From Alphaproteobacteria bacterium (GTDB lineage Bacteria; Pseudomonadota; Alphaproteobacteria; Thalassobaculales; Thalassobaculaceae), in contig JAJEAR010000024.1 of NCBI GenBank assembly GCA_022822665.1, positions 1 to 64,000 of the forward strand: a DNA stretch of 64,000 bases. The letters are read 5' to 3'. The notes under the pieces were generated by a model that saw only the letters and a list, made by a program, of their open reading frames with translations, ran no database searches and was not told the origin of the DNA. The translations under genes were made by a program, and so were the position numbers. Shown here piece by piece: positions 22,118-30,787 of this stretch (its first letter is position 1; each line of letters starts with the position of its first letter).

Positions 22118-22625
22118 GCCGCTCGGGGGCCTGCCGGAACCGCCGCGACCGCCTGGCGGGAGCCTTTCGGAAAGTCTACCGGGCGAGATCGGTCACCGTC
22201 CTGCACGTCCCGGACCGGCGTGCCACGGTTCACCGAAATGCGGGCCCTGCGCCCGGGACCGCACCCGCGCCGGACCACGGGGCGGGTGGACGGTGGCGGG
22301 ATCCGCCCGGGCCGGCGCGGATCATGACCGGGTCGCCCGAACGGTCGAACCCGAAACAGGACCGGACGCCAGTTCCGCGCCCGCATCCTGCAGCTCAGTC
22401 ATGTTCCGGGATCCCGGCCGAACCCGCCGGGGCGGATCCGGACGCCTGCCAGGGCCGTGCCCCTCCGCTGTCTCCCGCGGCCGGCGGGATCCGGGGCCGC
22501 CACCGTTCCCGACCGGTTCACAGGCCGGTGCGAGTGGATCGGCCCGGCGACCACGGAGCAACCCTGCTTCGCGGTCCCGCCAGGAAACGTTTCGTCGGTC
22601 AGGGATTCGAAGTCATTCCGGGTGT
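22118..22625. other. Intergenic stretch between tRNA-Asp and tRNA-Val, no gene seen
   Basis: About 500 bp of very G+C-rich sequence. Open frames exist on both strands but are dominated by Arg/Pro/Gly, lack ribosome-binding sites and resemble no family I know. Apart from the tRNA-Asp promoter at one end and the stem-loop at 22626-22664 at the other, I see nothing in it. Confidence 0.6.
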
Positions 22626-22664
22626 CGGCCCGGAGAACATGTGGTCTCGCGTTTCTCCGGGCCG
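22626..22664 (-). terminator. Stem-loop after tRNA-Val, probable 3' end of the hup-tRNA-Val transcript
   Basis: A perfect 12-bp inverted repeat (CGGCCCGGAGAA at 22626-22637 and TTCTCCGGGCCG at 22653-22664) with a 15-nt loop, two bases from the tRNA-Val CCA end. No T-run follows on the minus strand. It may be a U-tract-less terminator or a 3' processing/stability structure. Confidence 0.5.
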
Positions 22665-22666
22665 CG

Positions 22667-22742
22667 TGGTGGGCGCTGACGGGATCGAACCGCCGACCTT
22701 CTCGGTGTAAACGAGACGCTCTCCCGGCTGAGCTAAGCGCCC
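22667..22742 (-). tRNA. tRNA-Val (TAC)
   Basis: A 76-nt cloverleaf on the minus strand. The acceptor GGGCGCT pairs with AGCGCCC, the anticodon stem is TCTCG/CGAGA with loop TTTACAC (anticodon TAC), and the T arm contains GGTTCGATCC. The discriminator is A and CCA is encoded. It begins 8 bases after the hup stop codon, so it is probably cut from the hup transcript. Confidence 0.97.
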
Positions 22743-22750
22743 GCTCCGGA

Positions 22751-23032
22751 TCAGCTGTCGCCCGCAACCGCGCCCTGGAGCTTGCTGCCGGCCTTGAACA
22801 CGGCCCGGTTGCGCGCCTTGACCTCGATCGGCTCCCCGGTGCTCGGGTTGCGTCCCATCCGAGCCGGACTGCTTGCCACCCTGAACGTACCGAAGCCGAC
22901 GAGCTGAACCCGCTCCCCTTCTGCCAGGGCATCCGTGATCACCTGGAGAGTTACGTCAAGGACGTCTGAAACGCTTCCCGGGCCGACGTCGAGTTCCCCG
23001 GAAACCCGGGCAACGAGTTCTTTCTTGTTCAC
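22751..23032 (-). CDS. hup: HU-family nucleoid DNA-binding protein
   Basis: A 93-residue histone-like protein that bends and compacts DNA. NKKELVARVSGEL starts the family pattern. VGFGTFRV, RMGRNPSTGEPIEVKARNRAVFKAG is the beta-arm signature (GF..F...R..RN..T), with the intercalating Pro in NPSTGE. Two adjacent GTG codons are possible starts. I chose the second (23032) because it gives the usual MNKKEL-type N-terminus and sits 8 bases after AGGGAG. It lies downstream of lon and directly before tRNA-Val. A separate promoter overlaps the end of lon, so hup can be expressed independently. Confidence 0.95.
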   Translation of the reverse strand: MNKKELVARVSGELDVGPGSVSDVLDVTLQVITDALAEGERVQLVGFGTFRVASSPARMGRNPSTGEPIEVKARNRAVFKAGSKLQGAVAGDS

Positions 23033-23185
23033 CACTTGCACTCCCTGTGTAAGCCATGACCTCTCGCGGGTCATACTTGCAGACGCCCGCTGACGGATCT
23101 GTCCGTCGAAAGGGTTCATGCTGGCGCCTGGCTCAACGGCCCTGCGCAGTGAACCCGGCGTTTGCTCTCTGCTTCCGTGTCGGGG

Positions 23186-23215
23186 ACGCTAGAGACAAGC
23201 CGGCGCGGTTGTCAA
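23186..23215 (-). promoter_or_regulatory. Predicted hup promoter overlapping the lon stop codon
   Basis: On the minus strand, TTGACA (23215-23210), an 18-bp spacer and TAGCGT (23191-23186). The TGA inside the TTGACA box is the lon stop codon (23214-23212). The predicted hup leader would be about 150 nt. The -35 is a perfect match; the -10 matches three of six positions. Confidence 0.5.
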
Positions 23216-25614
23216 TGCGTGACAACCTCATCACGCGGGTCGTCACTCTCTGCCGGCGGCACGGGTTCCAGCGACTCCTCTTCCGCCAGATTGATCGGAA
23301 CCGGTTCCTCGGCAAGGGCCCTTGAAATGACCTCGTCCACCGTCGTAACCGGCACGATTTCCAGATCACACTTCACGTTATCCGGGATCTCGGCAAGGTC
23401 CTTTTCGTTATCCCGGGGAATGAGCACCGTCTTGATCCCGCCTCTCAGCGCGGCGAGCAGTTTCTCCTTGAGCCCGCCGATCGGCAGGACCCGGCCCCGG
23501 AGCGTGATCTCCCCCGTCATCGCAACGTCCCGCCGCACCGGGATCTGGGTGAGTACCGACACGATCGAGGTGACCATGGCGATGCCGGCCGACGGTCCGT
23601 CCTTCGGCGTGGCGCCCTCGGGGACGTGAACATGAATATCGCGGTGTTCCAGCAGCTTGCGCCTGATCCCATAGACCGGCGCGCGTGACTTGACGAAACT
23701 CTCGGCTGCCTGCACCGACTCGCGCATCACCGATCCGAGCTTCCCGGTCGACGTCACCCGGCCCTTGCCATGAACCGTGACCGATTCGATGGAAAGCAAT
23801 TCGCCGCCGACCTCGGTCCAGGCAAGCCCGGTGGTCACCCCGATGAGGTCGTTTTCCTCGGCCTGGCCGAAGCGGTACTTGCGCACCCCGGCGTAGGTGT
23901 CCAGGTTCTCACTGGTCACGCTGACGCTCGACACGCTGTTCATCAGGATTTCCTTGACCGCCTTGCGGGCCAGGTTTGCGAGTTCGCGTTCCAGGTTGCG
24001 CACGCCGGCTTCACGCGTGTAGTAGCGGATGAGGTCGCGCAACGCGTCCTCGGTGATTTCCCACTCGCCCTTGCGCAATCCGTTGCGTTCGGTCTGCTTG
24101 ACGAGCAGGTGCTTCTGGGCGATGGCGACCTTCTCATCCTCGGTATAGCCCGACAGCCGGATCACCTCCATGCGGTCAAGCAGCGGCTGCGCCATCCGCA
24201 GGGTGTTCGCGGTGGTCACGAACATCACGTCCGACAGGTCGTAGTCCACCTCGAGGTAATGATCCTGGAACGAGTGATTCTGTTCCGGGTCCAGCACCTC
24301 AAGCAGGGCCGAGGCCGGATCGCCGCGAAAATCGTTGCCCAGCTTGTCGATCTCGTCGAGCAGGAACAGCGGGTTCGACCGCTTCGCCTTCTTCATTCCC
24401 TGGATGATCTTGCCCGGCAGCGACCCGATATAGGTCCGCCGGTGGCCGCGAATCTCGGCCTCATCGCGGACACCACCCAGCGACATGCGCACGAAGTTGC
24501 GTCCCGTCGCCTCTGCGATGGACTTGCCGAGCGATGTCTTCCCGACTCCCGGGGGACCGACCAGGCAGAGAATCGGTCCCTTGACCTTGCCGGTGCGCTG
24601 CTGCACCGCAAGGTACTCGAGGATCCGCTCCTTGACCTTCTCGAGCCCGTGGTGGTCCCGGTCGAGAACGGTCTGTGCCAGTCCCAGGTCCTTCTTCACC
24701 CGCGACCGCTTCTTCCACGGGATTGTGACCAGCCAGTCCAGGTAGTTGCGCACCACGGTGGCCTCGGCCGACATCGGGCTCATGTTGCGCAGCTTCTTCA
24801 GTTCCGCCGTGGCCTTCTCCCGTGCCTCGGCCGGGAACTTGGTCTGCGCCACCTTCTCCGCGAGTTCCGCCAGTTCGTCGCGCGAGTCGTCCGATTCGCC
24901 GAGTTCCTTCTGGATCGCCTTCATCTGTTCGTTCAGGTAGTACTCGCGCTGGGTCTTCTCCATCTGGCGCTTGACCCGGTTGCGGACGCGCTTTTCCACC
25001 TGCAGGACGCCGATCTCGCCCTCCATGTGACTGAAGACCTTCTCCAGTCTCTCGGTCACGCCCGCGAGTTCGAGCAGTTCCTGCTTCTCCGCGATCTTGA
25101 GTGCGAGATGGGCACTGATGGTATCGGCAAGCTTGGTCGCATCCTCGATCTGGTTGACCGAGACCAGCACTTCGGGCGGGATCTTCTTGTTGAGCTTGAT
25201 GTACTGTTCGAACTGGTTGATGACGGTGCGCGCAAGCGCTTCCTGCTCGCGCGAATCGCCAGGCAGTTCCTGAATCGGCTCGGCCTCGGCCTCGAAAAAG
25301 TCCGGGTTGTCCCGGTAGGACAGGATACGGGCCCGGCGCACACCCTCGACCAGCACCTTGACGGTCCCGTCGGGGAGTTTCAGCAGCTGCAGGACGGTGC
25401 CGACAGTTCCCACCGTGTACACGTCGTCGGGAGAGGGATCGTCCTCGGACGGGTTCTTCTGGGTGACAAGCAGGATCTGCTTGTCGTCCTTCATCACGTC
25501 CTCGAGAGCGCTGATGGACTTTCGGCGGCCCACGAACAGGGGAACGATCATGTGCGGGAACACGACGATGTCGCGCAACGGCAGCACGGGGTAGGTCAGA
25601 AAGATCTCGCTCAT
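23212..25614 (-). CDS. lon: ATP-dependent protease Lon
   Basis: An 800-residue cytosolic AAA+ serine protease that degrades misfolded and regulatory proteins. The N-terminal substrate domain begins PVLPLRDIVVFPHMIVPLFVGR, a coiled-coil linker follows (QMEKTQREYYLNEQMKAIQKELGE), then Walker A GPPGVGKTSLG, Walker B LFLLDEIDKLG and the protease domain with PKDGPSAG (catalytic Ser) and a downstream Lys in the LPIGGLKEK region. The ATG at 25614 lies just after GAGAGGAAA. A longer frame to 25665 lacks family similarity. It belongs to the conserved tig-clpP-clpX-lon-hup series. Confidence 0.97.
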   Translation of the reverse strand: MSEIFLTYPVLPLRDIVVFPHMIVPLFVGRRKSISALEDVMKDDKQILLVTQKNPSEDDPSPDDVYTVGTVGTVLQLLKLPDGTVKVLVEGVRRARILSYRDNPDFFEAEAEPIQELPGDSREQEALARTVINQFEQYIKLNKKIPPEVLVSVNQIEDATKLADTISAHLALKIAEKQELLELAGVTERLEKVFSHMEGEIGVLQVEKRVRNRVKRQMEKTQREYYLNEQMKAIQKELGESDDSRDELAELAEKVAQTKFPAEAREKATAELKKLRNMSPMSAEATVVRNYLDWLVTIPWKKRSRVKKDLGLAQTVLDRDHHGLEKVKERILEYLAVQQRTGKVKGPILCLVGPPGVGKTSLGKSIAEATGRNFVRMSLGGVRDEAEIRGHRRTYIGSLPGKIIQGMKKAKRSNPLFLLDEIDKLGNDFRGDPASALLEVLDPEQNHSFQDHYLEVDYDLSDVMFVTTANTLRMAQPLLDRMEVIRLSGYTEDEKVAIAQKHLLVKQTERNGLRKGEWEITEDALRDLIRYYTREAGVRNLERELANLARKAVKEILMNSVSSVSVTSENLDTYAGVRKYRFGQAEENDLIGVTTGLAWTEVGGELLSIESVTVHGKGRVTSTGKLGSVMRESVQAAESFVKSRAPVYGIRRKLLEHRDIHVHVPEGATPKDGPSAGIAMVTSIVSVLTQIPVRRDVAMTGEITLRGRVLPIGGLKEKLLAALRGGIKTVLIPRDNEKDLAEIPDNVKCDLEIVPVTTVDEVISRALAEEPVPINLAEEESLEPVPPAESDDPRDEVVTH

Positions 25615-25714
25615 TTTCCTCTCACCCTCCTCGTGGCGCCGCATCCGATCCCGGGTCCTGACCACGGGCGCATGTCAGCATTGATGTAGGAAAGCCTCCG
25701 GCCCGGTTCAACCG

Positions 25715-26983
25715 TCACGCCCGGCTCTCACGATCCTCCCGACGTTCCGCGTGCACCGTGATCGGCGGAGACCCGCTCTCGACGACTTCCGAGTTGATGA
25801 TGATTTCCTGCACTCCGTCGTCACCCGGAAGATCGAACATCGAATCGAGCAGGATGTTCTCCAGGATCGAGCGCAGGCCGCGAGCGCCGGTCTTCCGTTC
25901 GATCGCCCGCGCCGCAATGCTGCGCAACGCATCGTCACGGAACTTCAGGTGGACGTTTTCCATCTCGAACAGCCGCTGGTACTGCCGCACCAGCGCGTTC
26001 TTCGGCTTGGTCAGGATGTCGACGAGCGCGTCCGCGTCGAGATCGTCGAGCGTCGCCAGCACCGGCAGGCGCCCGACGAATTCCGGGATCAGCCCGAACC
26101 TCAGCAGGTCCTCGGGCTCGACACCTCGCAGGATCTCCCCGGTCCTGCGCGCGTCCGGGTCCTGGACATCGGCATTGAACCCGATCGACGACCCCTTGTT
26201 GCGCTGGGAGATGATGCGCTCGAGCCCCGAGAACGCCCCACCGCAGATGAACAGGATGTTGGTGGTGTCAACCTGGAGGAACTCCTGCTGCGGATGCTTG
26301 CGCCCGCCCTGGGGCGGCACGCTCGCAACAGTCCCCTCCATGATTTTCAGCAGCGCCTGCTGCACGCCCTCCCCCGACACGTCGCGGGTAATCGACGGGT
26401 TGTCCGACTTGCGGCTGATCTTGTCGACCTCGTCGATGTAGACGATGCCCCGCTGGGCCCTCTCGACGTTGTAGTCGGCGGCCTGCAGCAGCTTGAGGAT
26501 GATGTTCTCCACATCCTCGCCGACGTAGCCGGCCTCCGTCAGGGTGGTCGCGTCCGCCATGGTGAACGGAACATCGATGATGCGGGCAAGCGTCTGTGCG
26601 AGGAGCGTCTTGCCGCAGCCGGTCGGGCCGATCAGCAGGATGTTCGACTTGGCGAGTTCGACATCGTTGTTCTTCTGGCTGTGCGACAGCCGCTTGTAGT
26701 GGTTGTGCACGGCCACCGAGAGAATGCGCTTCGCCTGGTCCTGCCCGATCACGTAGTCGTCGAGGACCTGGCAGATGGTCCGGGGTGTGGGGACCCCCTC
26801 GCGCGACTTGACCAGGGTGGTCTTGTTCTCCTCGCGGATGATGTCCATGCACAGCTCGACGCATTCGTCGCAGATGAACACGGTCGGGCCGGCAATCAGT
26901 TTCCGGACCTCGTGCTGGCTCTTGCCACAGAACGAACAGTAGAGCGTGTTCTTGGAGTCGCCGCTGGTGCCTGACTTGCTCAT
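25715..26983 (-). CDS. clpX: ClpX, ATP-dependent unfoldase of ClpXP
   Basis: A 422-residue AAA+ unfoldase that recognises tagged proteins and feeds them to ClpP. The zinc-binding N-domain has CSFCGKSQ and CDECVEL. Walker A is [12 protein letters not shown], Walker B is [10 protein letters not shown], and [13 protein letters not shown] and [10 protein letters not shown] (the IGF-loop/sensor region) are typical. Length is normal. It is followed 100 bp later by lon, its usual alphaproteobacterial partner, and preceded by clpP. A candidate promoter of its own lies in the 76-bp gap before it. Confidence 0.97.
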   Translation of the reverse strand: MSKSGTSGDSKNTLYCSFCGKSQHEVRKLIAGPTVFICDECVELCMDIIREENKTTLVKSREGVPTPRTICQVLDDYVIGQDQAKRILSVAVHNHYKRLSHSQKNNDVELAKSNILLIGPTGCGKTLLAQTLARIIDVPFTMADATTLTEAGYVGEDVENIILKLLQAADYNVERAQRGIVYIDEVDKISRKSDNPSITRDVSGEGVQQALLKIMEGTVASVPPQGGRKHPQQEFLQVDTTNILFICGGAFSGLERIISQRNKGSSIGFNADVQDPDARRTGEILRGVEPEDLLRFGLIPEFVGRLPVLATLDDLDADALVDILTKPKNALVRQYQRLFEMENVHLKFRDDALRSIAARAIERKTGARGLRSILENILLDSMFDLPGDDGVQEIIINSEVVESGSPPITVHAERREDRESRA

Positions 26984-27017
26984 GTCATGCGAATCCGAAG
27001 TGAGTCATATCGATGCA

Positions 27018-27047
27018 ATGTTAGCCGCTGCCGACGACAGCGGACAA
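27018..27047 (-). promoter_or_regulatory. Predicted clpX promoter
   Basis: On the minus strand, TTGTCC (27047-27042), an 18-bp spacer and TAACAT (27023-27018; four of six) lie in the clpP-clpX gap. It would allow clpX-lon transcription separate from clpP. Pattern match only. Confidence 0.4.
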
Positions 27048-27059
27048 TCGGCAATTGCC

Positions 27060-27677
27060 CTACGACCCGTCCGGCTCGCCGGTTTCGGGCACCGGGCGCT
27101 TCTCGACCACCTCGTCGATCAGCCCGAATTCAAGCGCGGCCTTCGGGGACATGAAGGTATCCCGGTCCATCGCGCTCTCGATCTTGCGCAGCGTCCGTCC
27201 GGTATGCTTGACGTAGATGCGGTTGAGCCGCGCCCGGGTCTCGAGGATCTCGCGCGCGTGGATCTCGATGTCCGCGGCCTGTCCCTGAACCCCGCCGGAT
27301 GGCTGGTGAATCATCACCTTGGCATGCGGCAGGCAGTAGCGCTTGCCCTTCGCGCCAGCCGCAAGCAGCAGGGATCCCATGGAAGCGGCCTGTCCGACGC
27401 AGACCGTCGACACCTCGGGCCTGATGTACTCCATGGTGTCGTAGATCGCGAGTCCGGAGGTCACGATCCCCCCCGGGGAATTGATGTACATCGCGATGTC
27501 CTTGGACGGATTCTCCGCCTCGAGAAACAGCAGTTGCGCGCAGATCACGCTCGACACCGCATCGTCGATCGGACCGGTGATGAAGATGATTCGTTCCTTG
27601 AGCAGTCGCGAGTAGATGTCGAACGCGCGTTCACCGCGGTTGGTATGTTCGACGACCATGGGGATGAGGCTGCTCAT
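27060..27677 (-). CDS. clpP: ClpP, proteolytic subunit of ClpXP
   Basis: A 205-residue serine peptidase that assembles into a tetradecameric chamber. The catalytic triad is visible: Ser in [14 protein letters not shown], His in [14 protein letters not shown], and Asp in the [21 protein letters not shown] region. [19 protein letters not shown] is the typical N-terminal part after a short propeptide-like leader. It follows tig by 34 bp, with GGAGAG upstream of the ATG. It works with ClpX encoded next to it; no ClpA is present here. Confidence 0.97.
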   Translation of the reverse strand: MSSLIPMVVEHTNRGERAFDIYSRLLKERIIFITGPIDDAVSSVICAQLLFLEAENPSKDIAMYINSPGGIVTSGLAIYDTMEYIRPEVSTVCVGQAASMGSLLLAAGAKGKRYCLPHAKVMIHQPSGGVQGQAADIEIHAREILETRARLNRIYVKHTGRTLRKIESAMDRDTFMSPKAALEFGLIDEVVEKRPVPETGEPDGS

Positions 27678-27711
27678 CGCTCTCTCCGCTGGGTTCCCTG
27701 GGGGGTCAGGA

Positions 27712-29136
27712 TCATTCCTCGACCGCCGCGTCGTCCACCTCCATCTCGCGTCGCTCCAGTTCCTCCAGAGTGACGGTCGTCTCGGTAATGGTCGCCAGTT
27801 CGGAAATGAAGGTGACGAGCTTGCTCTCGTAGACCTCTGACGCGATGGTCTCCACCAGCCGGGGAGACTGCATCGCCAGTTCGTGCATCCGGTCGCGGCG
27901 TTCGGGGCCGAACCGGGAGGCCCAGGCCCTGACCGCCGGCTCGAGTTCGTGTTCCTCGACCGATATGTTGTTCTGCCGCCCGACCTCTCGCATGAGCAGG
28001 CCGAGCTTCACGCGCCGCTCGGCAATGGCCCGGATCTCCGGATCCTGTTCCTCCGCGGCAGTCTCCTCCGCTTCCTGCCCCGAACCGGCCTCGGCCTGTG
28101 CCTCGAGCGCCTGATCCGTCCCGTCATCATCCCCGGCACCGGTCCCGTCATCGTCCGCGCCGCCAGGCGGGCCAGAGTCCGCTTCGCGCCGCATCCGGTC
28201 CCGGATCGCGGTGTATTCGGCGTCAATCATGAAATCCGGAACGGGGAAGCTTGCATACTCGGCGAGCTTGTCCATCAGTCCGACCGAGAACAGGGCCTGG
28301 CAGCGCTCGCCATGGCCGTGCGCCTGCCTGGTCCGGATCAACCCGCGCAGTTGTTCGAGATCTTCGCACCCCAACAGCTGCGCGAACTCGTCGTCCACGG
28401 TCACGGGGACCTCGGCCTCGATCGCCCTGACCGTGGCGGTGACCTCGACCTCGTTGGCGGGCTCACCGTCCTGCGTACCAGGCATGATCGTGTGCATGAA
28501 GGTCCTGGTCTCGTCGACCCCCGCTCCCACCAGCGCCTCGATCCAGTCCGGGTGCCCCCGCTCCTCGGTCAGCGTGACCCTGGTTTCCTGGTCATCAAGC
28601 TCCGCGACCGGTTCACCATCCCGACTCACCCGACAGTATACGAGGACCGTGTCGCCCTTCTCGACCGGGCGCTCCTCCCCGATCGGCTCGTACCGGGACT
28701 GGCTGGCCGCAATCTCCGCGATCGCGTCGTCAACCGCCTCGTCGGTCACCTCCACGACCATGCGCTCGAGTTCGAACGAGGCAAAGTCGATCGGCTCCAG
28801 CGCCGGCAAGGCCACGACGCGCATGGTCACGGCCATTCCGTTCTCGACCGGTTCCTCCGCCGGCAACAGCGTCGGCGAGAAGGCCGGCGTGATACCGCGC
28901 TGCTCGCAGGCCTCCTGCGCCTTCTCGCCGATCACGCGTTCGAGAACCTGCTTGCGCACCTCCCCGCCGAACCGGTGGCGAAGGACCCGCAGCGGCACCT
29001 TGCCGCGGCGGAACCCCGGCAGGTTCACTCCTCCGGCCTCGGTCTGCAGCTGCTCGTCCACCAGCAGGTCCACCTCCTGGTTCTGGATGACGAGCCGGAA
29101 CTCGTGATCGAGCCTGTCGCTCGTTGTCGTGCTCAC
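27712..29136 (-). CDS. tig: Trigger factor (ribosome-associated chaperone)
   Basis: A 474-residue chaperone and peptidyl-prolyl isomerase that meets nascent chains at the ribosome exit tunnel. The ribosome-docking signature [14 protein letters not shown] is at residues 39-52. The FKBP-like domain follows (about 150-240), and the rest is the helical chaperone cradle. Residues ~317-366 are an acidic, Asp/Gly/Glu/Ala-rich low-complexity insertion in the C-terminal domain that E. coli TF lacks. The start is GTG at 29136. It heads the tig-clpP-clpX-lon-hup series and lies just downstream of tRNA-Leu. Confidence 0.95.
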   Translation of the reverse strand: MSTTTSDRLDHEFRLVIQNQEVDLLVDEQLQTEAGGVNLPGFRRGKVPLRVLRHRFGGEVRKQVLERVIGEKAQEACEQRGITPAFSPTLLPAEEPVENGMAVTMRVVALPALEPIDFASFELERMVVEVTDEAVDDAIAEIAASQSRYEPIGEERPVEKGDTVLVYCRVSRDGEPVAELDDQETRVTLTEERGHPDWIEALVGAGVDETRTFMHTIMPGTQDGEPANEVEVTATVRAIEAEVPVTVDDEFAQLLGCEDLEQLRGLIRTRQAHGHGERCQALFSVGLMDKLAEYASFPVPDFMIDAEYTAIRDRMRREADSGPPGGADDDGTGAGDDDGTDQALEAQAEAGSGQEAEETAAEEQDPEIRAIAERRVKLGLLMREVGRQNNISVEEHELEPAVRAWASRFGPERRDRMHELAMQSPRLVETIASEVYESKLVTFISELATITETTVTLEELERREMEVDDAAVEE

Positions 29137-29198
29137 CTGTCTTGGATCCTGTCAGGTTGTTGGGTGCCGACCGGTTCGACGCGATGAACCCTGAACCG

Positions 29199-29283
29199 TG
29201 GTGCGGGCGAAGGGACTCGAACCCCCACGGCTTGCGCCACCAGATCCTAAATCTGGCGTGTCTACCAGTTCCACCACACCCGC
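29199..29283 (-). tRNA. tRNA-Leu (TAG)
   Basis: An 85-nt class II tRNA on the minus strand with a long variable arm. The acceptor GCGGGTG pairs with CGCCCGC, the anticodon stem is CCAGA/TCTGG with loop TTTAGGA (anticodon TAG), and the T arm contains GGTTCGAGTCC. The discriminator is A and CCA is encoded. It lies directly upstream of tig. Confidence 0.97.
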
Positions 29284-29329
29284 CCGCCGGTTGCGGCCAG
29301 TCCGAGCAGTCACGGTTGCTCGCGGCGCA

Positions 29330-29358
29330 TGGCTACTGGATGCGGATACCCCCGTCAA
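29330..29358 (-). promoter_or_regulatory. Possible promoter of tRNA-Leu (and tig)
   Basis: On the minus strand, TTGACG (29358-29353), a 17-bp spacer and TAGCCA (29335-29330) lie ~50 bases before the tRNA-Leu 5' end. The -35 is strong and the -10 is poor. It may also serve tig, which starts 62 bp after the tRNA. Confidence 0.35.
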
Positions 29359-29383
29359 CCATTCCGAGAGAGAGCGCCATCGC

Positions 29384-30787
29384 TCAGTCCCGGGCCAGGG
29401 ACCGGATCGCCTGGCTGGCAGCGATGCGACCGTCCGTTGCATAGCGGGCGCTGTTCACGGCGATGTCGCCGGTACGGTAGAGATAGTTGACCATCAGCCC
29501 CCATGATTGCGCGCGACCGCGAACGGAGCAGTCGCCCAGCCAGTTCAGCCGCTCGACCCGGGCTCCGTTGCTCAGGTGAAAGTGGGCAACCGGGTCCCGC
29601 GCGCGGTTCCCCTTTCGTCTCGCCGAGATCAGGTAGCGGGCGGCAAGCCGCGTAAGCGGTTCCCGCAGCGCCGCCTCCATTGCCGCGTCTCCCTGCTCCA
29701 GGCGCGCGAGCAGGTCGGCCAGCCCGCCGTCACCGATCTGCAGCGTCCGGCGTTCGGATGCCGTCAGCAGCCCCGTACCGGCTTCACCGACCTGTCTCCT
29801 CACCCAGCGCGAGAACCCCGGCATCGGTGACAGCGTGGCGAAGGAGCGCAGGTTGGGCAGCTCCTGCTCCAGCACCCCGACCACGTGCCTGATCAGGAAG
29901 TTCCCGAAACTGATTCCGTCGAGACCGCGCTGGGCGTTGGAGATCGAGTAGAACACGGCAGTGTCCACGGTTCTCGGGTCGACCGCGGGCGCGGTCTCGT
30001 CGAGCAGCTCGTCGACGCTCGCCGCCATGCCGTTGACCAGGGCCACCTCCACGAAGATCAGCGGTTCGTCCGGCATGGTCGGATGCAGGAACGCAAAACA
30101 CCGGCGGTCTGAATCAAGACGGTTCTTCAGATCCTCCCACGAGCGGATTTCGTGCACGGCCTCGTAGGCGATCAGCTTCTCGAGCAGCCGTGCCGGCGAT
30201 GCCCAGTCGATCCGGCGCAGATCCAGCAACCCGAGATCGAACCAGTGCGAGAGCAGGGTGCGCAGGTCGTCGGCCAGGAACCGGATCTCGGGGTGCTCGC
30301 CCTGCGCCTCCAGCATCTCGGCACGCAGGTCGACCAGGAACTTCATACCCTCCGGCAGCGTCGTGAACTGGCGCAGCAGCACCCGCCACCGTGGCTCCAG
30401 GGCCATGTGCAGGCCCTGCTCGGCCTCCCGGCGCTCAAGCGTATTCCCGCCGCACGCCGCGAGCTTCGCCAGCGCCCGGTCGACGGAGTCGCGGTCGCGG
30501 TCAAATCCGGTGGCGAGTTCGTGCAGGAACCTGATCCTGCCGACCCGGTCGAGCCCGAGGTAGCGCCGTCCGAGTTCTGCCGCCCTGGCCCGGTTGGTCG
30601 CCGCATCGCCCACCGCCGCGATACACGCCTCCATTTCGGAGCGAACGCGGGCCCGGTCCTCGTCCGGCAGGTCCGCACGCAGTCGTCCGGAAACGTGGTA
30701 GCGCGTGGTTCCGGACAGGTCCGACCAGGCCCGAACCAGGTTCGCGAGTGTTCTGTCCAGCAATCCGGCCGGCGCATCATCCGCCAT
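29384..30787 (-). CDS. Malonyl-CoA decarboxylase
   Basis: Decarboxylates malonyl-CoA to acetyl-CoA. The 467-residue protein has an N-terminal helical domain (about 1-170) and the GNAT-like catalytic domain. Family motifs are FVEVALVNGMA, VFYSISNAQRGLDGISFGNFLI, LPNLRSFATLSPMPGFSRW, and PVAHFHLSNGARVERLNWLGD with the conserved His, followed by SWGLMVNYLY. The ATG at 30787 (GGAG nine bases upstream) overlaps the preceding gene by 11 bp; an upstream GTG at 30796 would add three residues. No malonyl-CoA synthetase or malonate transporter lies nearby, so the role is probably malonyl-CoA disposal, not malonate catabolism. Confidence 0.92.
   Translation of the reverse strand: MADDAPAGLLDRTLANLVRAWSDLSGTTRYHVSGRLRADLPDEDRARVRSEMEACIAAVGDAATNRARAAELGRRYLGLDRVGRIRFLHELATGFDRDRDSVDRALAKLAACGGNTLERREAEQGLHMALEPRWRVLLRQFTTLPEGMKFLVDLRAEMLEAQGEHPEIRFLADDLRTLLSHWFDLGLLDLRRIDWASPARLLEKLIAYEAVHEIRSWEDLKNRLDSDRRCFAFLHPTMPDEPLIFVEVALVNGMAASVDELLDETAPAVDPRTVDTAVFYSISNAQRGLDGISFGNFLIRHVVGVLEQELPNLRSFATLSPMPGFSRWVRRQVGEAGTGLLTASERRTLQIGDGGLADLLARLEQGDAAMEAALREPLTRLAARYLISARRKGNRARDPVAHFHLSNGARVERLNWLGDCSVRGRAQSWGLMVNYLYRTGDIAVNSARYATDGRIAASQAIRSLARD

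Noticed and set aside
22050..22666. Open frames of 70-230 codons between tRNA-Asp and tRNA-Val
   Set aside because: Compositionally biased (Arg/Pro/Gly), without start signals, several running through tRNA sequence.
25615..25714. Heat-shock (sigma-32) promoter in the clpX-lon gap (GTTGAA-N16-CCTACAT)
   Set aside because: The spacer is too long for the sigma-32 pattern, and the alternative sigma-70 reading is weak; left out as a feature.
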